From Pseudomonas fluorescens (GTDB lineage Bacteria; Pseudomonadota; Gammaproteobacteria; Pseudomonadales; Pseudomonadaceae): 64,000 bases of DNA. Below the pieces are notes generated by a model, which was not told the DNA's origin, ran no database searches, and worked only from the letters and a program-made list of their open reading frames with translations. Shown piece after piece: positions 26,214 to 35,874 of this stretch (position 1 is its first letter; every line of letters starts with the position of its first letter). The stretch is taken from assembly GCF_902498185.1 (NCBI RefSeq), contig NZ_CABVIX010000004.1:1-64000 (forward strand). Direction: 5' to 3'. The position numbers and the translations under genes are program-made.

Positions 26214-29045
26214 TTAAACGGTGAAGGCATCTTTGAGCAGCTTTTCTTGCTGCTCGGCGTGCATCGAAGCGTAACCGCAGGCGGGTGCCGCCGAAGCGTC
26301 ACGGCCGGCGTACTCCAGGAACAGCGCCTTGTTGTGGCGGCCCAGAATGCGACGCATGTGATGCTGGCTGCTGTACCAGGCGCCCTGGTTCATCGGTTCT
26401 TCCTGGCACCACACCGCATGTTTCAGGTTGGTGTACGGCGCGAGGATCTCGACCAGATCATCCTCGGGGAACGGATACAGCTGCTCGATACGCACGATGG
26501 CGATGTCTTCACGGCCTTCGGCACGGCGTTTTTCCAGCAGGTCGTAGTAGACCTTGCCGCTGCACAGCACCAGGCGCTCGACCTTGGCCGGATCGAGAGT
26601 GTCGATTTCCGGGATCACGGTCTGGAACGAGCCTTCGGCCAGGTCCTCGAGGGTGGAGACCGCCAGCTTGTGGCGCAGCAGCGACTTGGGCGTCAGCACG
26701 ATCAGCGGCTTGCGCAGCGGACGGATGACCTGACGACGCAGCAGATGGTAGATCTGCGCTGGCGTGGTCGGTACGCAGACCTGTACGTTGTGCTCGGCAC
26801 ACAGTTGCAGGTAACGCTCCAGACGCGCCGAGGAATGCTCGGGGCCCTGCCCTTCATAACCGTGCGGCAGCAGCATGGTCAGGCCGCACAGACGGCCCCA
26901 CTTGTGCTCGCCACTGGTGATGAACTGGTCGACGACCACCTGGGCACCGTTGGCGAAGTCGCCGAACTGGGCTTCCCAGATCACCAGCGCGTTCGGCTGG
27001 GTGGTCGAGTAGCCGTATTCGAATGCCAGGACCGCCTCTTCGGACAGGAACGAATCGTACAGGTCGAAACGTGGCTGGCCTTTATAGAGGTTCTGCAGCG
27101 GGATGTAGGTGCTGGCGTCCTTCTGGTTGTGCAGTACTGCATGGCGGTGCGAGAAGGTGCCACGGCCGATATCCTGACCCGTCATGCGGATCGGATGGCC
27201 TTCGAACGCCAGTGTCGCGTACGCCATGGTTTCGGCGTAGCCCCAGTTGATCGGCAAGCCGCCGGCCTGCATCTTCTGGCGGTCTTCGTAGATCTTCGAG
27301 ACCTGGCGCTGGACGACGAAACCTTCCGGCAGCTCGAGCAGCTTGGCCGACAGCTCTTGCAGGGTCTTGAGGTCGAAGCGGGTATCGTGACGCGCGGTCC
27401 AGGCGTGGCCCAGGTACGGACGCCAGTCGACGAACAGCTCCTTGTTCGGCTCCTTGACCAGGCTCTTGACCACGTGCAGGCCATTGTCGAGCGCGCTGCG
27501 ATACTCGTCGATCTTGGTCTGGGCGCGATCGGCATCGATGCGGCCAGCCTGGATCAGGCTCTCGGCGTACAGCTCGCGCGTGGTGCGCTGCTTGGTGATC
27601 TGCTGGTACATCAACGGCTGGGTGCCGTTGGGCTCGTCCGCCTCGTTGTGGCCGCGGCGGCGGTAGCAGACCAGGTCGATGACCACGTCACGCTTGAACT
27701 GCATGCGATAGTCGATGGCCAGCTGGGTCACGAACATCACCGCTTCCGGATCGTCACCGTTGACGTGCAGGATCGGCGCCTGGATCATCTTGGCGACGTC
27801 GGTGCAGTACTCGGTGGAACGCGAATCCAGCGGGTTGCTGATGGTGAAGCCAACCTGGTTGTTGATCACGATGTGCACGGTACCGCCGGTCTTGAAACCG
27901 CGGGTCTGCGACATCTGGAACGTCTCCATGACCACGCCCTGACCGGCGAATGCCGCGTCACCGTGGAGGGAGATCGGCAGGACCTTGTCGCCGACGGTAT
28001 CGTTGCGGCGGTCCTGACGGGCGCGAACCGAACCTTCCACCACTGGCGAGACAATTTCCAGGTGGGACGGGTTGAACGCCATGGCCAGGTGGACTTCGCC
28101 ACCGGTGGTCATCACGTTGGACGAGAAGCCCTGGTGGTATTTCACGTCACCGGAACCAAGCTCGACCTTCTTCTTGCCTTCGAACTCGTCGAACAGCTCG
28201 CGCGGGTTCTTGCCGAAGGTGTTGACCAGCACGTTCAGACGGCCACGGTGGGCCATGCCGATCACGACTTCCTTGGTGCCGTAGGAACCGGAACGCTGGA
28301 TCATCTCGTCGAGCATCGGGATCAGGCTCTCGGCGCCTTCCAGGCCGAAACGCTTGGTGCCCGGGTACTTGGTGCCCAGGTACTTCTCCAGGCCCTCGGC
28401 CGCGGTAATGCGCTCAAGCAGGTGAGTCTGCACGTCGGCGGAAAATTCCGGGCGCCCACGGACGCTCTCGAGACGCTGCTGGAACCAGCTGCGCTGCTCG
28501 GAATCGACGATATGGGTGAACTCGGCGCCAATGGTGCGACAATATGTCTTCTGCAGCGCGTCGAGGATTTCGCGTAGGCTCGCCTCCTCTTTGCCGATGA
28601 ACAGGTCGCCGGCACGGAAGGTCGTATCAAGATCGGCATTGGTCAAGCCGTAATGATTGATCGACAGGTCTACGGGCGCTGGTCGCTGCCACAACCCCAA
28701 GGGGTCAAGCTTGGCAGCCTGATGGCCGCGCATGCGATAGGCCTGGATCAATCGCAGTACTTCAACCTGCTTCTTCTCGTGTTCACTGCTCACGCTCCCG
28801 GCAGATACCGGCTGGGCGCGGCGCTGGTTCTTCGCCAGCAATACGAAATGGTCGCGGATCGTCGAGTGCGATACATCGGTAGCGGTGCTGCCTTCGGCGG
28901 GCAACTTCTGGAAGTAGGTGCGCCACTCTTCTGGCACAGCGTTAGGGTCGTGCAGGTAGAGCTCGTAGAGCTCTTCCACATATGCAGCGTTACCACCTGA
29001 AAGGTGGGCGCTTTCCCACATGCGCTGCATCACGCTTTCTTGCAT
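26214..29045 (-). CDS. sucA: 2-oxoglutarate dehydrogenase E1 component
   Basis: The 943-aa thiamine-diphosphate enzyme decarboxylates 2-oxoglutarate and succinylates the E2 lipoyl group. It has the N-terminal E2-binding segment GGNAAYVEELYELYLHDP, TPP-domain motifs GMAHRGRLNVL and HGDAAFAGQGVV, and the pyrimidine-domain segment QFGDFANGAQVVVDQFI. The length matches the family. It heads the sucAB-lpdG-sucCD block and lies 247 bp downstream of sdhB. Confidence 0.98.
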   Translation of the reverse strand: MQESVMQRMWESAHLSGGNAAYVEELYELYLHDPNAVPEEWRTYFQKLPAEGSTATDVSHSTIRDHFVLLAKNQRRAQPVSAGSVSSEHEKKQVEVLRLIQAYRMRGHQAAKLDPLGLWQRPAPVDLSINHYGLTNADLDTTFRAGDLFIGKEEASLREILDALQKTYCRTIGAEFTHIVDSEQRSWFQQRLESVRGRPEFSADVQTHLLERITAAEGLEKYLGTKYPGTKRFGLEGAESLIPMLDEMIQRSGSYGTKEVVIGMAHRGRLNVLVNTFGKNPRELFDEFEGKKKVELGSGDVKYHQGFSSNVMTTGGEVHLAMAFNPSHLEIVSPVVEGSVRARQDRRNDTVGDKVLPISLHGDAAFAGQGVVMETFQMSQTRGFKTGGTVHIVINNQVGFTISNPLDSRSTEYCTDVAKMIQAPILHVNGDDPEAVMFVTQLAIDYRMQFKRDVVIDLVCYRRRGHNEADEPNGTQPLMYQQITKQRTTRELYAESLIQAGRIDADRAQTKIDEYRSALDNGLHVVKSLVKEPNKELFVDWRPYLGHAWTARHDTRFDLKTLQELSAKLLELPEGFVVQRQVSKIYEDRQKMQAGGLPINWGYAETMAYATLAFEGHPIRMTGQDIGRGTFSHRHAVLHNQKDASTYIPLQNLYKGQPRFDLYDSFLSEEAVLAFEYGYSTTQPNALVIWEAQFGDFANGAQVVVDQFITSGEHKWGRLCGLTMLLPHGYEGQGPEHSSARLERYLQLCAEHNVQVCVPTTPAQIYHLLRRQVIRPLRKPLIVLTPKSLLRHKLAVSTLEDLAEGSFQTVIPEIDTLDPAKVERLVLCSGKVYYDLLEKRRAEGREDIAIVRIEQLYPFPEDDLVEILAPYTNLKHAVWCQEEPMNQGAWYSSQHHMRRILGRHNKALFLEYAGRDASAAPACGYASMHAEQQEKLLKDAFTV

Positions 29046-29292
29046 GCTTGGTCACCCTCGGTTAGGGGACTGATCGACAAGAGCCACAGCGGGTGGGAAA
29101 AGCCCTAGAACAGCGACTGAACCAAGCCACCGAGGATCCTGCAGATTTTCCGGGTACCAGCCCGGAAGCCCCTGCTGGTCTCATATCTTCATAGGTAAGA
29201 GCCTGGGCTTTGTGAGCCCCCGACTCGAGTTTCACCGCGGTGCGAGCTAAGGCCCGCACCTTGGTGTGCTACGGGTACAACACTTGCTTCAA
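29046..29292. other. sdhB-sucA intergenic region
   Basis: The 247-bp gap contains a short hairpin CCGGG-TACCAG-CCCGG (29150-29165) and GGTGCG/CGCACC arms near 29240-29261. Neither is followed by a T run on the minus strand, so readthrough from sdh into suc is plausible. An additional sucA promoter may also be present but was not identified. Confidence 0.4.
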
Positions 29293-29997
29293 TCAGGTGC
29301 CGCTTTGCAGCAGCATGTTGCGTACGTGGCCGATTGCCTTGGTCGGGTTCAGACCTTTGGGGCAAACGTTGACGCAGTTCATGATCCCGCGGCAGCGGAA
29401 TACACTGAACGGGTCATCCAGGGACGCCAGGCGTTCCTGAGTCTTGGTATCACGGCTGTCGGCCAGGAAACGATAGGCTTGCAGCAGCGCAGCAGGACCC
29501 AGGAACTTGTCAGGGTTCCACCAGAACGATGGGCAAGAGGTCGAGCAGCACGCGCACAGGATGCACTCGTACAGACCGTCCAGCTTGTCACGCTCCTCAG
29601 GCGTCTGCAGGCGCTCGATAGCCGGCGCCGGAGTATCGTTCTGCAGGAACGGCTTCACCTTCTCGTACTGCTTGTAGAAGATGCTCATGTCGACGACCAG
29701 GTCACGAATGACCGGCAGGCCAGGCAGCGGGCGCAACACCAGCTTGTTGCCCTTGACCACGGCCGACAGCGGCGTGATGCACGCCAGGCCGTTCTTGCCG
29801 TTGATGTTCATGCCATCGGAACCGCACACGCCTTCACGGCAGGAGCGACGATAGGAGAAACCCTCGTCCTGTTCCTTGATCAGCGCCAGCACGTCCAGCA
29901 CCATCAGGTCCTTGCCACCGGTGTCGACCTGGAAGGTTTCGGTTTTCGGCGCGGAGTCGGTATCCGGGTTGTAACGATAAACTTCGACTTTCAACAT
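29293..29997 (-). CDS. sdhB: Succinate dehydrogenase iron-sulfur subunit
   Basis: The 234-aa subunit has three clusters: 2Fe-2S ligands in SCREGVCGSDGM, and 4Fe-4S and 3Fe-4S ligands in CILCACCSTSCPSFWW and CRGIMNCVNVCPKGLNP. It passes electrons from SdhA flavin to ubiquinone. The start MLKVEVYRYNP at 29997 is the conserved one. It is 11 bp from sdhA. Confidence 0.98.
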   Translation of the reverse strand: MLKVEVYRYNPDTDSAPKTETFQVDTGGKDLMVLDVLALIKEQDEGFSYRRSCREGVCGSDGMNINGKNGLACITPLSAVVKGNKLVLRPLPGLPVIRDLVVDMSIFYKQYEKVKPFLQNDTPAPAIERLQTPEERDKLDGLYECILCACCSTSCPSFWWNPDKFLGPAALLQAYRFLADSRDTKTQERLASLDDPFSVFRCRGIMNCVNVCPKGLNPTKAIGHVRNMLLQSGT

Positions 29998-30008
29998 AGC
30001 GGCCACCC

Positions 30009-31781
30009 TTAGTAAGTCCGGACTTTTGGTTCGAACGCCGGTACGGTCTTCGGCGCGAAGTTGACTGCACGCTTGGCAACCCGCTTCTCACCTGGGAAGT
30101 ACAGGGTGTGGCACAGCCAGTTTTCGTCGTCACGGTCTTCGAAGTCTTCACGGGCGTGAGCGCCGCGGGACTCTTTACGCACTTCTGCGGCAATCGCCGT
30201 AGCTTCTGCGACTTCCAGCAGGTTCTGCAGTTCCAATGCTTCGATACGCGCGGTATTGAAAGCCTGGGACTTGTCGTTGATCTTGACGTTGGCAATACGC
30301 TCGCGCAGGCCAGCCAGTTGCTCGATGCCCTTCTGCATGTATTCGCCGGTACGGAACACACCGAAGTAGTTCTGCATGCAGCTCTGCAGCTCGCGGCGCA
30401 GGGTGGCGACGTCTTCGCCCTCGGTGCGCTCGTTGAGCTTGCTCAGGCGGTTGAGCGCGACTTCGATGTCGGTGTCGCTGGCGTCGCGGTACTCGATACC
30501 GTCGGTCAGCGCCTTCTCGAGGTGCAGGCCTGCGGCACGGCCGAAGACCACCAGGTCGAGCAGCGAGTTGCCGCCCAGGCGGTTGGCACCGTGAACCGAT
30601 ACGCATGCCACTTCACCGACCGCGAACAGGCCCGGAATGATGTGGTCCACGCCATCGGCGTCCTGGGTCATGGCCTGGCCATGAATGTTGGTGGCAACGC
30701 CGCCCATCATGTAGTGGCAGGTAGGCACGACCGGCACCGGCGCGACGACAGGGTCGACGTGGGCGAAGGTCTTGGACAGCTCGCAGATACCTGGCAGGCG
30801 GCTGTGCAGCACTTCCTCGCCCAGGTGGTCGAGCTTGAGCATCACGTGGTCGCCATCGGGACCACAGCCGTTACCGGCGATGATTTCCTTGACCATGGAA
30901 CGGGCCACGACGTCACGGCCGGCGAGGTCCTTGGCGTTCGGAGCGTAACGCTCCATGAAGCGCTCGCCATGCTTGTTGATCAGGTAACCACCCTCACCAC
31001 GGCAGCCCTCGGTGACCAGTACGCCGGCCCCGGCGATGCCGGTCGGGTGGAACTGCCACATCTCGATGTCCTGCACCGGCACGCCGGCCCGCAGGGCCAT
31101 GCCGACACCGTCGCCGGTGTTGATCAGGGCGTTGGTGGTGGAGGAGTAGATACGGCCTGCACCGCCGGTGGCCAGGACCGTGGCCTTGGCGCGGATGTAC
31201 TGGGTCTCGCCGGTTTCGATGCAGATCGCGATCACACCGACGAAGGCGCCGTCCTGGTTCTTCACCAGGTCAACGGCGTAGTACTCGTTCAGGAACGTGG
31301 TGCCTGCCTTCAGGTTGCCCTGGTACAGGGTATGCAGCAGCGCGTGACCGGTACGGTCGGACGCGGCGCAGGTACGTGCCGCCTGGCCGCCCTTGCCGAA
31401 GTCCTTGGACTGGCCACCGAAAGGACGCTGGTAGATCCGGCCGGTTTCGGTACGCGAGAACGGCAGGCCCATGTGGTCCAGCTCGAAGACCGCGGCCGGG
31501 CCTTCCTGGCACATGTATTCGATAGCGTCCTGGTCACCGATGTAGTCCGACCCCTTGACGGTGTCGTACATGTGCCAGCGCCAGTCGTCGTTCGGGTCTG
31601 CCGAAGCGATGGCGCAGGTGATGCCACCCTGGGCCGAAACGGTGTGCGAACGGGTCGGGAAGACCTTGGTGATCACGGCAGTCTTGTGACCGCCCTGGGC
31701 CAGCTGCAGCGCAGCGCGCATGCCGGCACCGCCACCACCAACAATGATGGCGTCGAAAGAAATCGTTGGAATAATAGCCAT
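30009..31781 (-). CDS. sdhA: Succinate dehydrogenase flavoprotein subunit
   Basis: The 590-aa subunit has an N-terminal FAD motif [15 protein letters not shown]. The covalent-FAD histidine lies in [11 protein letters not shown]. Substrate/active-site motifs include [21 protein letters not shown] and [19 protein letters not shown]. It oxidises succinate to fumarate on the cytoplasmic face of Complex II. The gene lies in the sdhCDAB order. Confidence 0.98.
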   Translation of the reverse strand: MAIIPTISFDAIIVGGGGAGMRAALQLAQGGHKTAVITKVFPTRSHTVSAQGGITCAIASADPNDDWRWHMYDTVKGSDYIGDQDAIEYMCQEGPAAVFELDHMGLPFSRTETGRIYQRPFGGQSKDFGKGGQAARTCAASDRTGHALLHTLYQGNLKAGTTFLNEYYAVDLVKNQDGAFVGVIAICIETGETQYIRAKATVLATGGAGRIYSSTTNALINTGDGVGMALRAGVPVQDIEMWQFHPTGIAGAGVLVTEGCRGEGGYLINKHGERFMERYAPNAKDLAGRDVVARSMVKEIIAGNGCGPDGDHVMLKLDHLGEEVLHSRLPGICELSKTFAHVDPVVAPVPVVPTCHYMMGGVATNIHGQAMTQDADGVDHIIPGLFAVGEVACVSVHGANRLGGNSLLDLVVFGRAAGLHLEKALTDGIEYRDASDTDIEVALNRLSKLNERTEGEDVATLRRELQSCMQNYFGVFRTGEYMQKGIEQLAGLRERIANVKINDKSQAFNTARIEALELQNLLEVAEATAIAAEVRKESRGAHAREDFEDRDDENWLCHTLYFPGEKRVAKRAVNFAPKTVPAFEPKVRTY

Positions 31782-31784
31782 GAA

Positions 31785-32153
31785 TCAGATACCCCAGAGA
31801 ATCTGCACACCCCAGACGAAGTAGGCGAACATCGCAACGCCACACACAGCCTGGAACAGGAAACGGATCGCAGTCGCCGACTTGCCGAACGCCATTGGGG
31901 TCAGGTAGTCGGTCGCGATGGTCCACATGCCGACCCAGGCGTGAGCGCCCAGGGCGACAAGGGCCAACAGACTGAAGATACGCATCGCGTTATTGGAGAA
32001 CAGAGCGTGCCACTGGACATAATCGATGCCAGGGTGCGCCACGAGGTAGCCGATCAGGAAGATGAAATAAGCCGCGAGAACGACCGCAGATACACGCTGC
32101 GCCATCCAGTCATAGAGGCCCGAACGCGACAGGTTCGTGACATTGGTTACCAT
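31785..32153 (-). CDS. sdhD: Succinate dehydrogenase membrane anchor subunit
   Basis: The 122-aa protein has three transmembrane helices (about residues 23-40, 55-78 and 95-117). The haem-ligand-type histidine is in ALVALGAHAWVGMWTIATDY. It anchors SdhAB with SdhC and forms part of the quinone site. Start MVTNVTNLSRSG at 32153 overlaps the sdhC end by 7 nt. Confidence 0.96.
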   Translation of the reverse strand: MVTNVTNLSRSGLYDWMAQRVSAVVLAAYFIFLIGYLVAHPGIDYVQWHALFSNNAMRIFSLLALVALGAHAWVGMWTIATDYLTPMAFGKSATAIRFLFQAVCGVAMFAYFVWGVQILWGI

Positions 32154-32533
32154 ATCCAAACTCCCGCCAGAACGATCACCACCACGGAGATGACGATGAC
32201 AATTTTCGAGCCCAGCTTGCCGCCTTCCAGCGTCTCACCGATGCCCATGTCCATGATCAGGTGACGAACACCCGCCACCAGGTGATACAGCAGGGCGGAC
32301 AGCAGGCCCCAGGCCACCAGCTTGGCCAGCGGGCTGGTCAGGCCCGCCTTCACGTCTTCGAAACCTTCTGGCGAATCCAGCGACTTGTCCAATGCGTAAA
32401 GCATGATGGCCAGGCCGACAAACAGGATGACGCCGGAGATACGGTGAAGAATGGACGTGTACGCGGTGATCGGGAGTTTGATGGTCCTTAGGTCTAGGTT
32501 TACAGGTCGTTGGCTTTTCACGGCTTTTTTCAC
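32147..32533 (-). CDS. sdhC: Succinate dehydrogenase cytochrome b556 subunit
   Basis: The 128-aa protein has three membrane helices. SILHRISGVILFVGL carries the signature HRxSG, and LYHLVAGVRHLIMDMG carries the haem-b histidine. It is the first gene of the sdh-suc cluster, with its own sigma-70 promoter about 120-150 bp upstream. Confidence 0.97.
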   Translation of the reverse strand: MKKAVKSQRPVNLDLRTIKLPITAYTSILHRISGVILFVGLAIMLYALDKSLDSPEGFEDVKAGLTSPLAKLVAWGLLSALLYHLVAGVRHLIMDMGIGETLEGGKLGSKIVIVISVVVIVLAGVWIW

Positions 32534-32655
32534 ACTGAAGAGCCCCTAGCTAACAGGGCAAAGTTGTTGGTAAGTGTACTGGTCAGGTACCCACCACCCG
32601 GGGAACAGCGACCCCCAGCAAAACGGGCTTGCAAGCCCTTGGCGGTCGGCTGCCG

Positions 32656-32684
32656 AGTATAGACAGTTAGGCTGCTTATGACAA
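32656..32684 (-). promoter_or_regulatory. Sigma-70 promoter of the sdh operon
   Basis: On the minus strand TTGTCA (32684-32679), 17 nt, TATACT (32661-32656). This leaves a leader of about 115 nt before sdhC. Confidence 0.75.
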
Positions 32685-32799
32685 CGTGAGGGACTCGCCC
32701 GAATAGCGCATTGCCTTTCTCGGACAAAAGGCGTAAACGGCCGATAATTTCGCGGAAAACCAGGCGGTTGACAGGGTTTTCAAGCAGCCTTTAGGCAAA

Positions 32800-32827
32800 T
32801 TGACATCTGGATTTATCCCTCTATAGT
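32800..32827 (+). promoter_or_regulatory. Sigma-70 promoter of gltA
   Basis: TTGACA (32800-32805), 16 nt, TATAGT (32822-32827). This is a near-consensus promoter about 50 nt upstream of the gltA ATG. Confidence 0.82.
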
Positions 32828-32884
32828 GGTGCGGGCCCTGCGTGGGGGGTTGTCTGATGATTTCAAGCATTGATAGGAGGCCAC

Positions 32885-34177
32885 ATGGCTGACAAAAAAG
32901 CGCAGCTGGTCATCGAGGGCGCAGCCCCCGTCGAGCTGCCCATTTTAAGCGGCACCGTTGGTCCCGATGTTATCGACGTGAGAGGGCTGGGGGCGGCCAC
33001 GGGTCACTTCACGTTCGACCCAGGCTTCATGGCGACCGCATCGTGCGAGTCGAAGATCACCTATATTGATGGCGACCAGGGCATCCTGCTGCACCGCGGC
33101 TACCCGATCGAACAGCTCGCCGAACAGTCTGACTATCTCGAAACCTGCTATCTGCTGCTCAACGGGGAATTGCCCAACGCCGAGCAGAAGGCCCAGTTCG
33201 TCAGCACCGTCAAGAACCACACCATGGTTCACGAGCAGTTGAAGACCTTCTTCAACGGCTTCCGCCGCGACGCCCACCCGATGGCCGTGATGTGCGGCGT
33301 GGTCGGCGCGCTGTCGGCGTTCTACCACGACTCCCTGGACATCAATAACCCGCAGCACCGCGAAATCTCGGCAGTCCGCCTGGTTGCCAAGATGCCGACC
33401 CTCGCGGCAATGGTCTACAAGTACTCCATGGGCCAGCCCATGATGTATCCGCGCAATGACCTGACCTACGCCGAAAACTTCCTGCACATGATGTTCAACA
33501 CCCCGTGCGAGATCAAACCGATCAGCCCGGTGCTGGCCAAGGCGATGGACCGGATCTTCATCCTCCACGCCGATCACGAGCAGAACGCTTCCACTTCCAC
33601 GGTGCGCCTGGCTGGCTCCTCGGGCGCCAACCCGTTCGCCTGTATCGCCGCGGGTATCGCCGCACTGTGGGGCCCTGCTCACGGCGGTGCCAACGAAGCG
33701 GTCCTGACCATGCTCGATGAAATCGGCGATGTCTCAAACATCGATACCTTCATCGCCAAGGCCAAGGACAAGAACGATCCGTTCAAGCTCATGGGCTTTG
33801 GTCACCGCGTGTACAAGAATCGTGACCCGCGCGCCACCGTGATGAAGCAGACCTGCGACGAAGTCCTGCGCGAGCTGGGCATCAAGAACGACCCGCAGCT
33901 TGAACTGGCAATGCGCCTGGAAGAGATCGCCCTGACCGATCCGTACTTCATCGAACGCTCGCTGTACCCGAACGTCGACTTCTACTCGGGGATCATCCTC
34001 AAGGCGATCGGTATTCCAACCAGCATGTTCACCGTGATCTTCGCCCTGGCCCGTACCGTGGGCTGGATCTCGCACTGGAAGGAAATGCTCTCCAGCCCGT
34101 ACAAAATCGGCCGCCCGCGCCAGTTGTACACCGGCTACGAGAAACGCGACATCGCCAAGCTTGAAGACCGCGAGTAA
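32885..34177 (+). CDS. gltA: Citrate synthase
   Basis: The 430-aa type II (hexameric, NADH-sensitive type) citrate synthase condenses oxaloacetate and acetyl-CoA. Catalytic histidines are in [12 protein letters not shown] and [13 protein letters not shown]; the NVDFYSGI segment carries the catalytic aspartate. The ATG at 32885 ([12 protein letters not shown]) has a consensus AGGAGG; the TTG five codons upstream is not used. It is divergent from sdhC and ends at a strong terminator. Confidence 0.98.
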   Translation: MADKKAQLVIEGAAPVELPILSGTVGPDVIDVRGLGAATGHFTFDPGFMATASCESKITYIDGDQGILLHRGYPIEQLAEQSDYLETCYLLLNGELPNAEQKAQFVSTVKNHTMVHEQLKTFFNGFRRDAHPMAVMCGVVGALSAFYHDSLDINNPQHREISAVRLVAKMPTLAAMVYKYSMGQPMMYPRNDLTYAENFLHMMFNTPCEIKPISPVLAKAMDRIFILHADHEQNASTSTVRLAGSSGANPFACIAAGIAALWGPAHGGANEAVLTMLDEIGDVSNIDTFIAKAKDKNDPFKLMGFGHRVYKNRDPRATVMKQTCDEVLRELGIKNDPQLELAMRLEEIALTDPYFIERSLYPNVDFYSGIILKAIGIPTSMFTVIFALARTVGWISHWKEMLSSPYKIGRPRQLYTGYEKRDIAKLEDRE

Positions 34178-34219
34178 CACGCCAGAAGCGCCGGCGTAAC
34201 GCCAGGCTCGTTGCAGAAG

Positions 34220-34247
34220 AGGCCCGCTAGACGCGGGCCTTTTTTTA
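34220..34247 (+). terminator. Intrinsic terminator of gltA
   Basis: AGGCCCGC, loop TAGAC, GCGGGCCT is followed by seven or eight T. Confidence 0.95.
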
Positions 34248-34383
34248 TCGCTGCATGACCTCTCCCCGCCTGCGATCCGTCGGTTCGCGGAATTCGTTCC
34301 TGCTTCCCGTGCTGTCTGCCTTGACCGAGTATCGATCCGTGCCCATCAGGGCCCTTTCAATCACTTCGCAATAGGTTACCGAC

Positions 34384-35145
34384 ATGGATACCAACGAAAG
34401 CCAGGCCTTCTTCGAACAACTGCAAATGCCGGCACGTCCCCTGCGCCGGCTTGACGCCTACACCCTCGCCGACTCTCCAATAGACGAGAGCTCGCTCATC
34501 CCCGAAGCGGGCATCCAGGGAAACAGGCTGGTGGCCTTCACCAGCGGCCTGGACAAACAGTACAAGGAGGCCGTGAAGTTCTCGGTACAGATAGCCCAGA
34601 GCGCGGCGAATGCCAAATTCGACCAACTGCAGCAGCGGCTGGAATGGTACGCCGAATACAACAAGGTGTTGCGCCACACTGGCTGGCTCAGCAGCGATAA
34701 CAAGCTGACCGAATACAATAATGCCGACCTTGAAATCACCATGGAGTCGGTCGCCTTCGAACTGATCAAGCTGGCAGCAGGCCCTAATGCTGCGGTGCTC
34801 GCCGAGCTGGCAGACCTGGCCATCACCTCCCTGAAGGGCGATACGGAACTGACCCAGAAACTGCAAGCGGCCTCCACCAGCGGCAGATCCGGCTCTTTTG
34901 ACATAATGCCTTGCCTGCAGGTCGGGGACGATATCGTCATGTATGACCATGCGATGCGGTTCGAGCACAGCCGCTCCAGCGGGGGCTTCTGGTTCTGGAG
35001 CTGGAAAGTGAACGATGTGAGCCTGCAACACGTCGCCAATGAAAGAACACTCAACTTCACGCACTACCTGAGCGTCGAGCAATCGATCAAGGACAAGCTG
35101 GGTAGCCACTCCAACGCATTCTTCGACAACCTGGACCTGGGCTGA
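34384..35145 (+). CDS. Unrecognised 253-aa protein, first of a two-gene cassette
   Basis: I do not recognise this protein. It has 253 aa, no signal peptide and no clear membrane segment. It looks mostly helical in the middle (residues 57-100 and 115-165, with a nearly neutral Ala/Leu stretch MESVAFELIKLAAGP). A probable beta-rich C-terminal third follows (SFDIMPCLQVGDDIVMYDHA). An aromatic cluster GGFWFWSWKVND lies at about 200-211 and a helical end at SVEQSIKDKLG. Weak AGG precedes the ATG. It is 32 bp ahead of the next gene, so the two form an operon. The pair sits in an otherwise conserved core region between gltA and the START gene, which suggests insertion. A membrane-active or toxin-like role is only a guess from the aromatic patch. 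Confidence 0.75.
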   Translation: MDTNESQAFFEQLQMPARPLRRLDAYTLADSPIDESSLIPEAGIQGNRLVAFTSGLDKQYKEAVKFSVQIAQSAANAKFDQLQQRLEWYAEYNKVLRHTGWLSSDNKLTEYNNADLEITMESVAFELIKLAAGPNAAVLAELADLAITSLKGDTELTQKLQAASTSGRSGSFDIMPCLQVGDDIVMYDHAMRFEHSRSSGGFWFWSWKVNDVSLQHVANERTLNFTHYLSVEQSIKDKLGSHSNAFFDNLDLG

Positions 35146-35177
35146 TCGAGCAGATCGTCTTCATCGGAGAATGCACC

Positions 35178-35828
35178 ATGGATGATTCAGCATGGCAATT
35201 TTACCGCAGCGCCGGCACGCTCATGATCGCGCCGGTGGACTTGGGCGAGAGCGATGTTCAGGACATTCTTGACAGCATCCTGTTCGCGCAACTGGCTGCC
35301 GGCAAACAACATGATCCATTCAATGCGTCGCTTTTGTGGCGCAAGGCCTGGAAGCGCACCCTGGATGCGCTTCACTGGACAGTGACCGCCTCGTCAGGGC
35401 AGGAAGAAGTGCTACGCCAGGGGTTCACGATGGCGTCACTGCTTTCACCCCTGCTCGGTCCATTGCCTTCACAGGACCTGGCGGCGCTCTTCGGTGAACT
35501 GAGCGGGGCTCATTTGCACGCGCTGGAGCCCTTTTGCAGACGGCGCCATGCTGAAACGACGCAGCTGAGGCTGACACTTTGCCTGGCGCACAGCGCCGAA
35601 CAGGTAAGTCTCGCGAGCGTGGCATTCGATGCCCACACTCCGCTGGAGCCCAACTGGCTGACACAGCTGTACCCGGCCACTTCGCACCAGAGCCTCTGCA
35701 TCACCAGAACGAGTCATACCTACATGCGGCCGCCAGACTACGCGGCGGAACGCGCCAAGGTGATCGAACTCCTGGGTATGAACCGTATCCGCGAACTCGA
35801 GCGGATACCCCTTGCTCCGCACCATTGA
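35178..35828 (+). CDS. Unrecognised 216-aa protein, second of the cassette
   Basis: I do not recognise this protein. It has 216 aa, no signal peptide and no membrane segment. Notable segments are LLWRKAWKRTLDALHWTV (about 52-69), SLLSPLLGPLPSQDLAALFG, a Cys/His/Arg patch PFCRRRHAETTQ, and a C-terminal helix YAAERAKVIELLGMNRIREL. It has a GGAGA ribosome site and follows the 253-aa gene by 32 bp. It could be a chaperone, immunity or partner protein of its neighbour; the sequence does not say. It ends at a perfect 12-bp inverted repeat. Confidence 0.72.
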   Translation: MDDSAWQFYRSAGTLMIAPVDLGESDVQDILDSILFAQLAAGKQHDPFNASLLWRKAWKRTLDALHWTVTASSGQEEVLRQGFTMASLLSPLLGPLPSQDLAALFGELSGAHLHALEPFCRRRHAETTQLRLTLCLAHSAEQVSLASVAFDAHTPLEPNWLTQLYPATSHQSLCITRTSHTYMRPPDYAAERAKVIELLGMNRIRELERIPLAPHH

Positions 35829-35832
35829 GGCG

Positions 35833-35860
35833 CAGCTTGGCCGGGCGACCGGCCAAGCTG
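35833..35860. terminator. Perfect 12-bp hairpin between converging genes
   Basis: CAGCTTGGCCGG, loop GCGA, CCGGCCAAGCTG. It lies 4 nt beyond the stop of the 216-aa gene and 15 nt from the stop of the converging START gene. No T run follows on either strand, so termination is plausible but not textbook. Confidence 0.6.
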
Positions 35861-35874
35861 GCTGCACCGGCCAC

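Larger units (their letters stand above)
32534..32884. other. Divergent sdhC/gltA regulatory region
   Basis: This 351-bp stretch separates sdhC and gltA and carries one good promoter for each. It also has a palindromic GGGCTTGCAAGCCC at about 32626-32639 in the sdh leader. No gene is apparent. Confidence 0.75.

Noticed and set aside
26247..28577. 776-codon plus-strand frame opposite sucA
   Set aside because: It is the shadow of the sucA coding sequence and has no ribosome site or recognisable domain.
32768..32796. A second TTGACA upstream of gltA (32768) as an extra promoter
   Set aside because: No acceptable -10 follows at 16-18 nt (TTAGGC). The promoter at 32800-32827 is far better.
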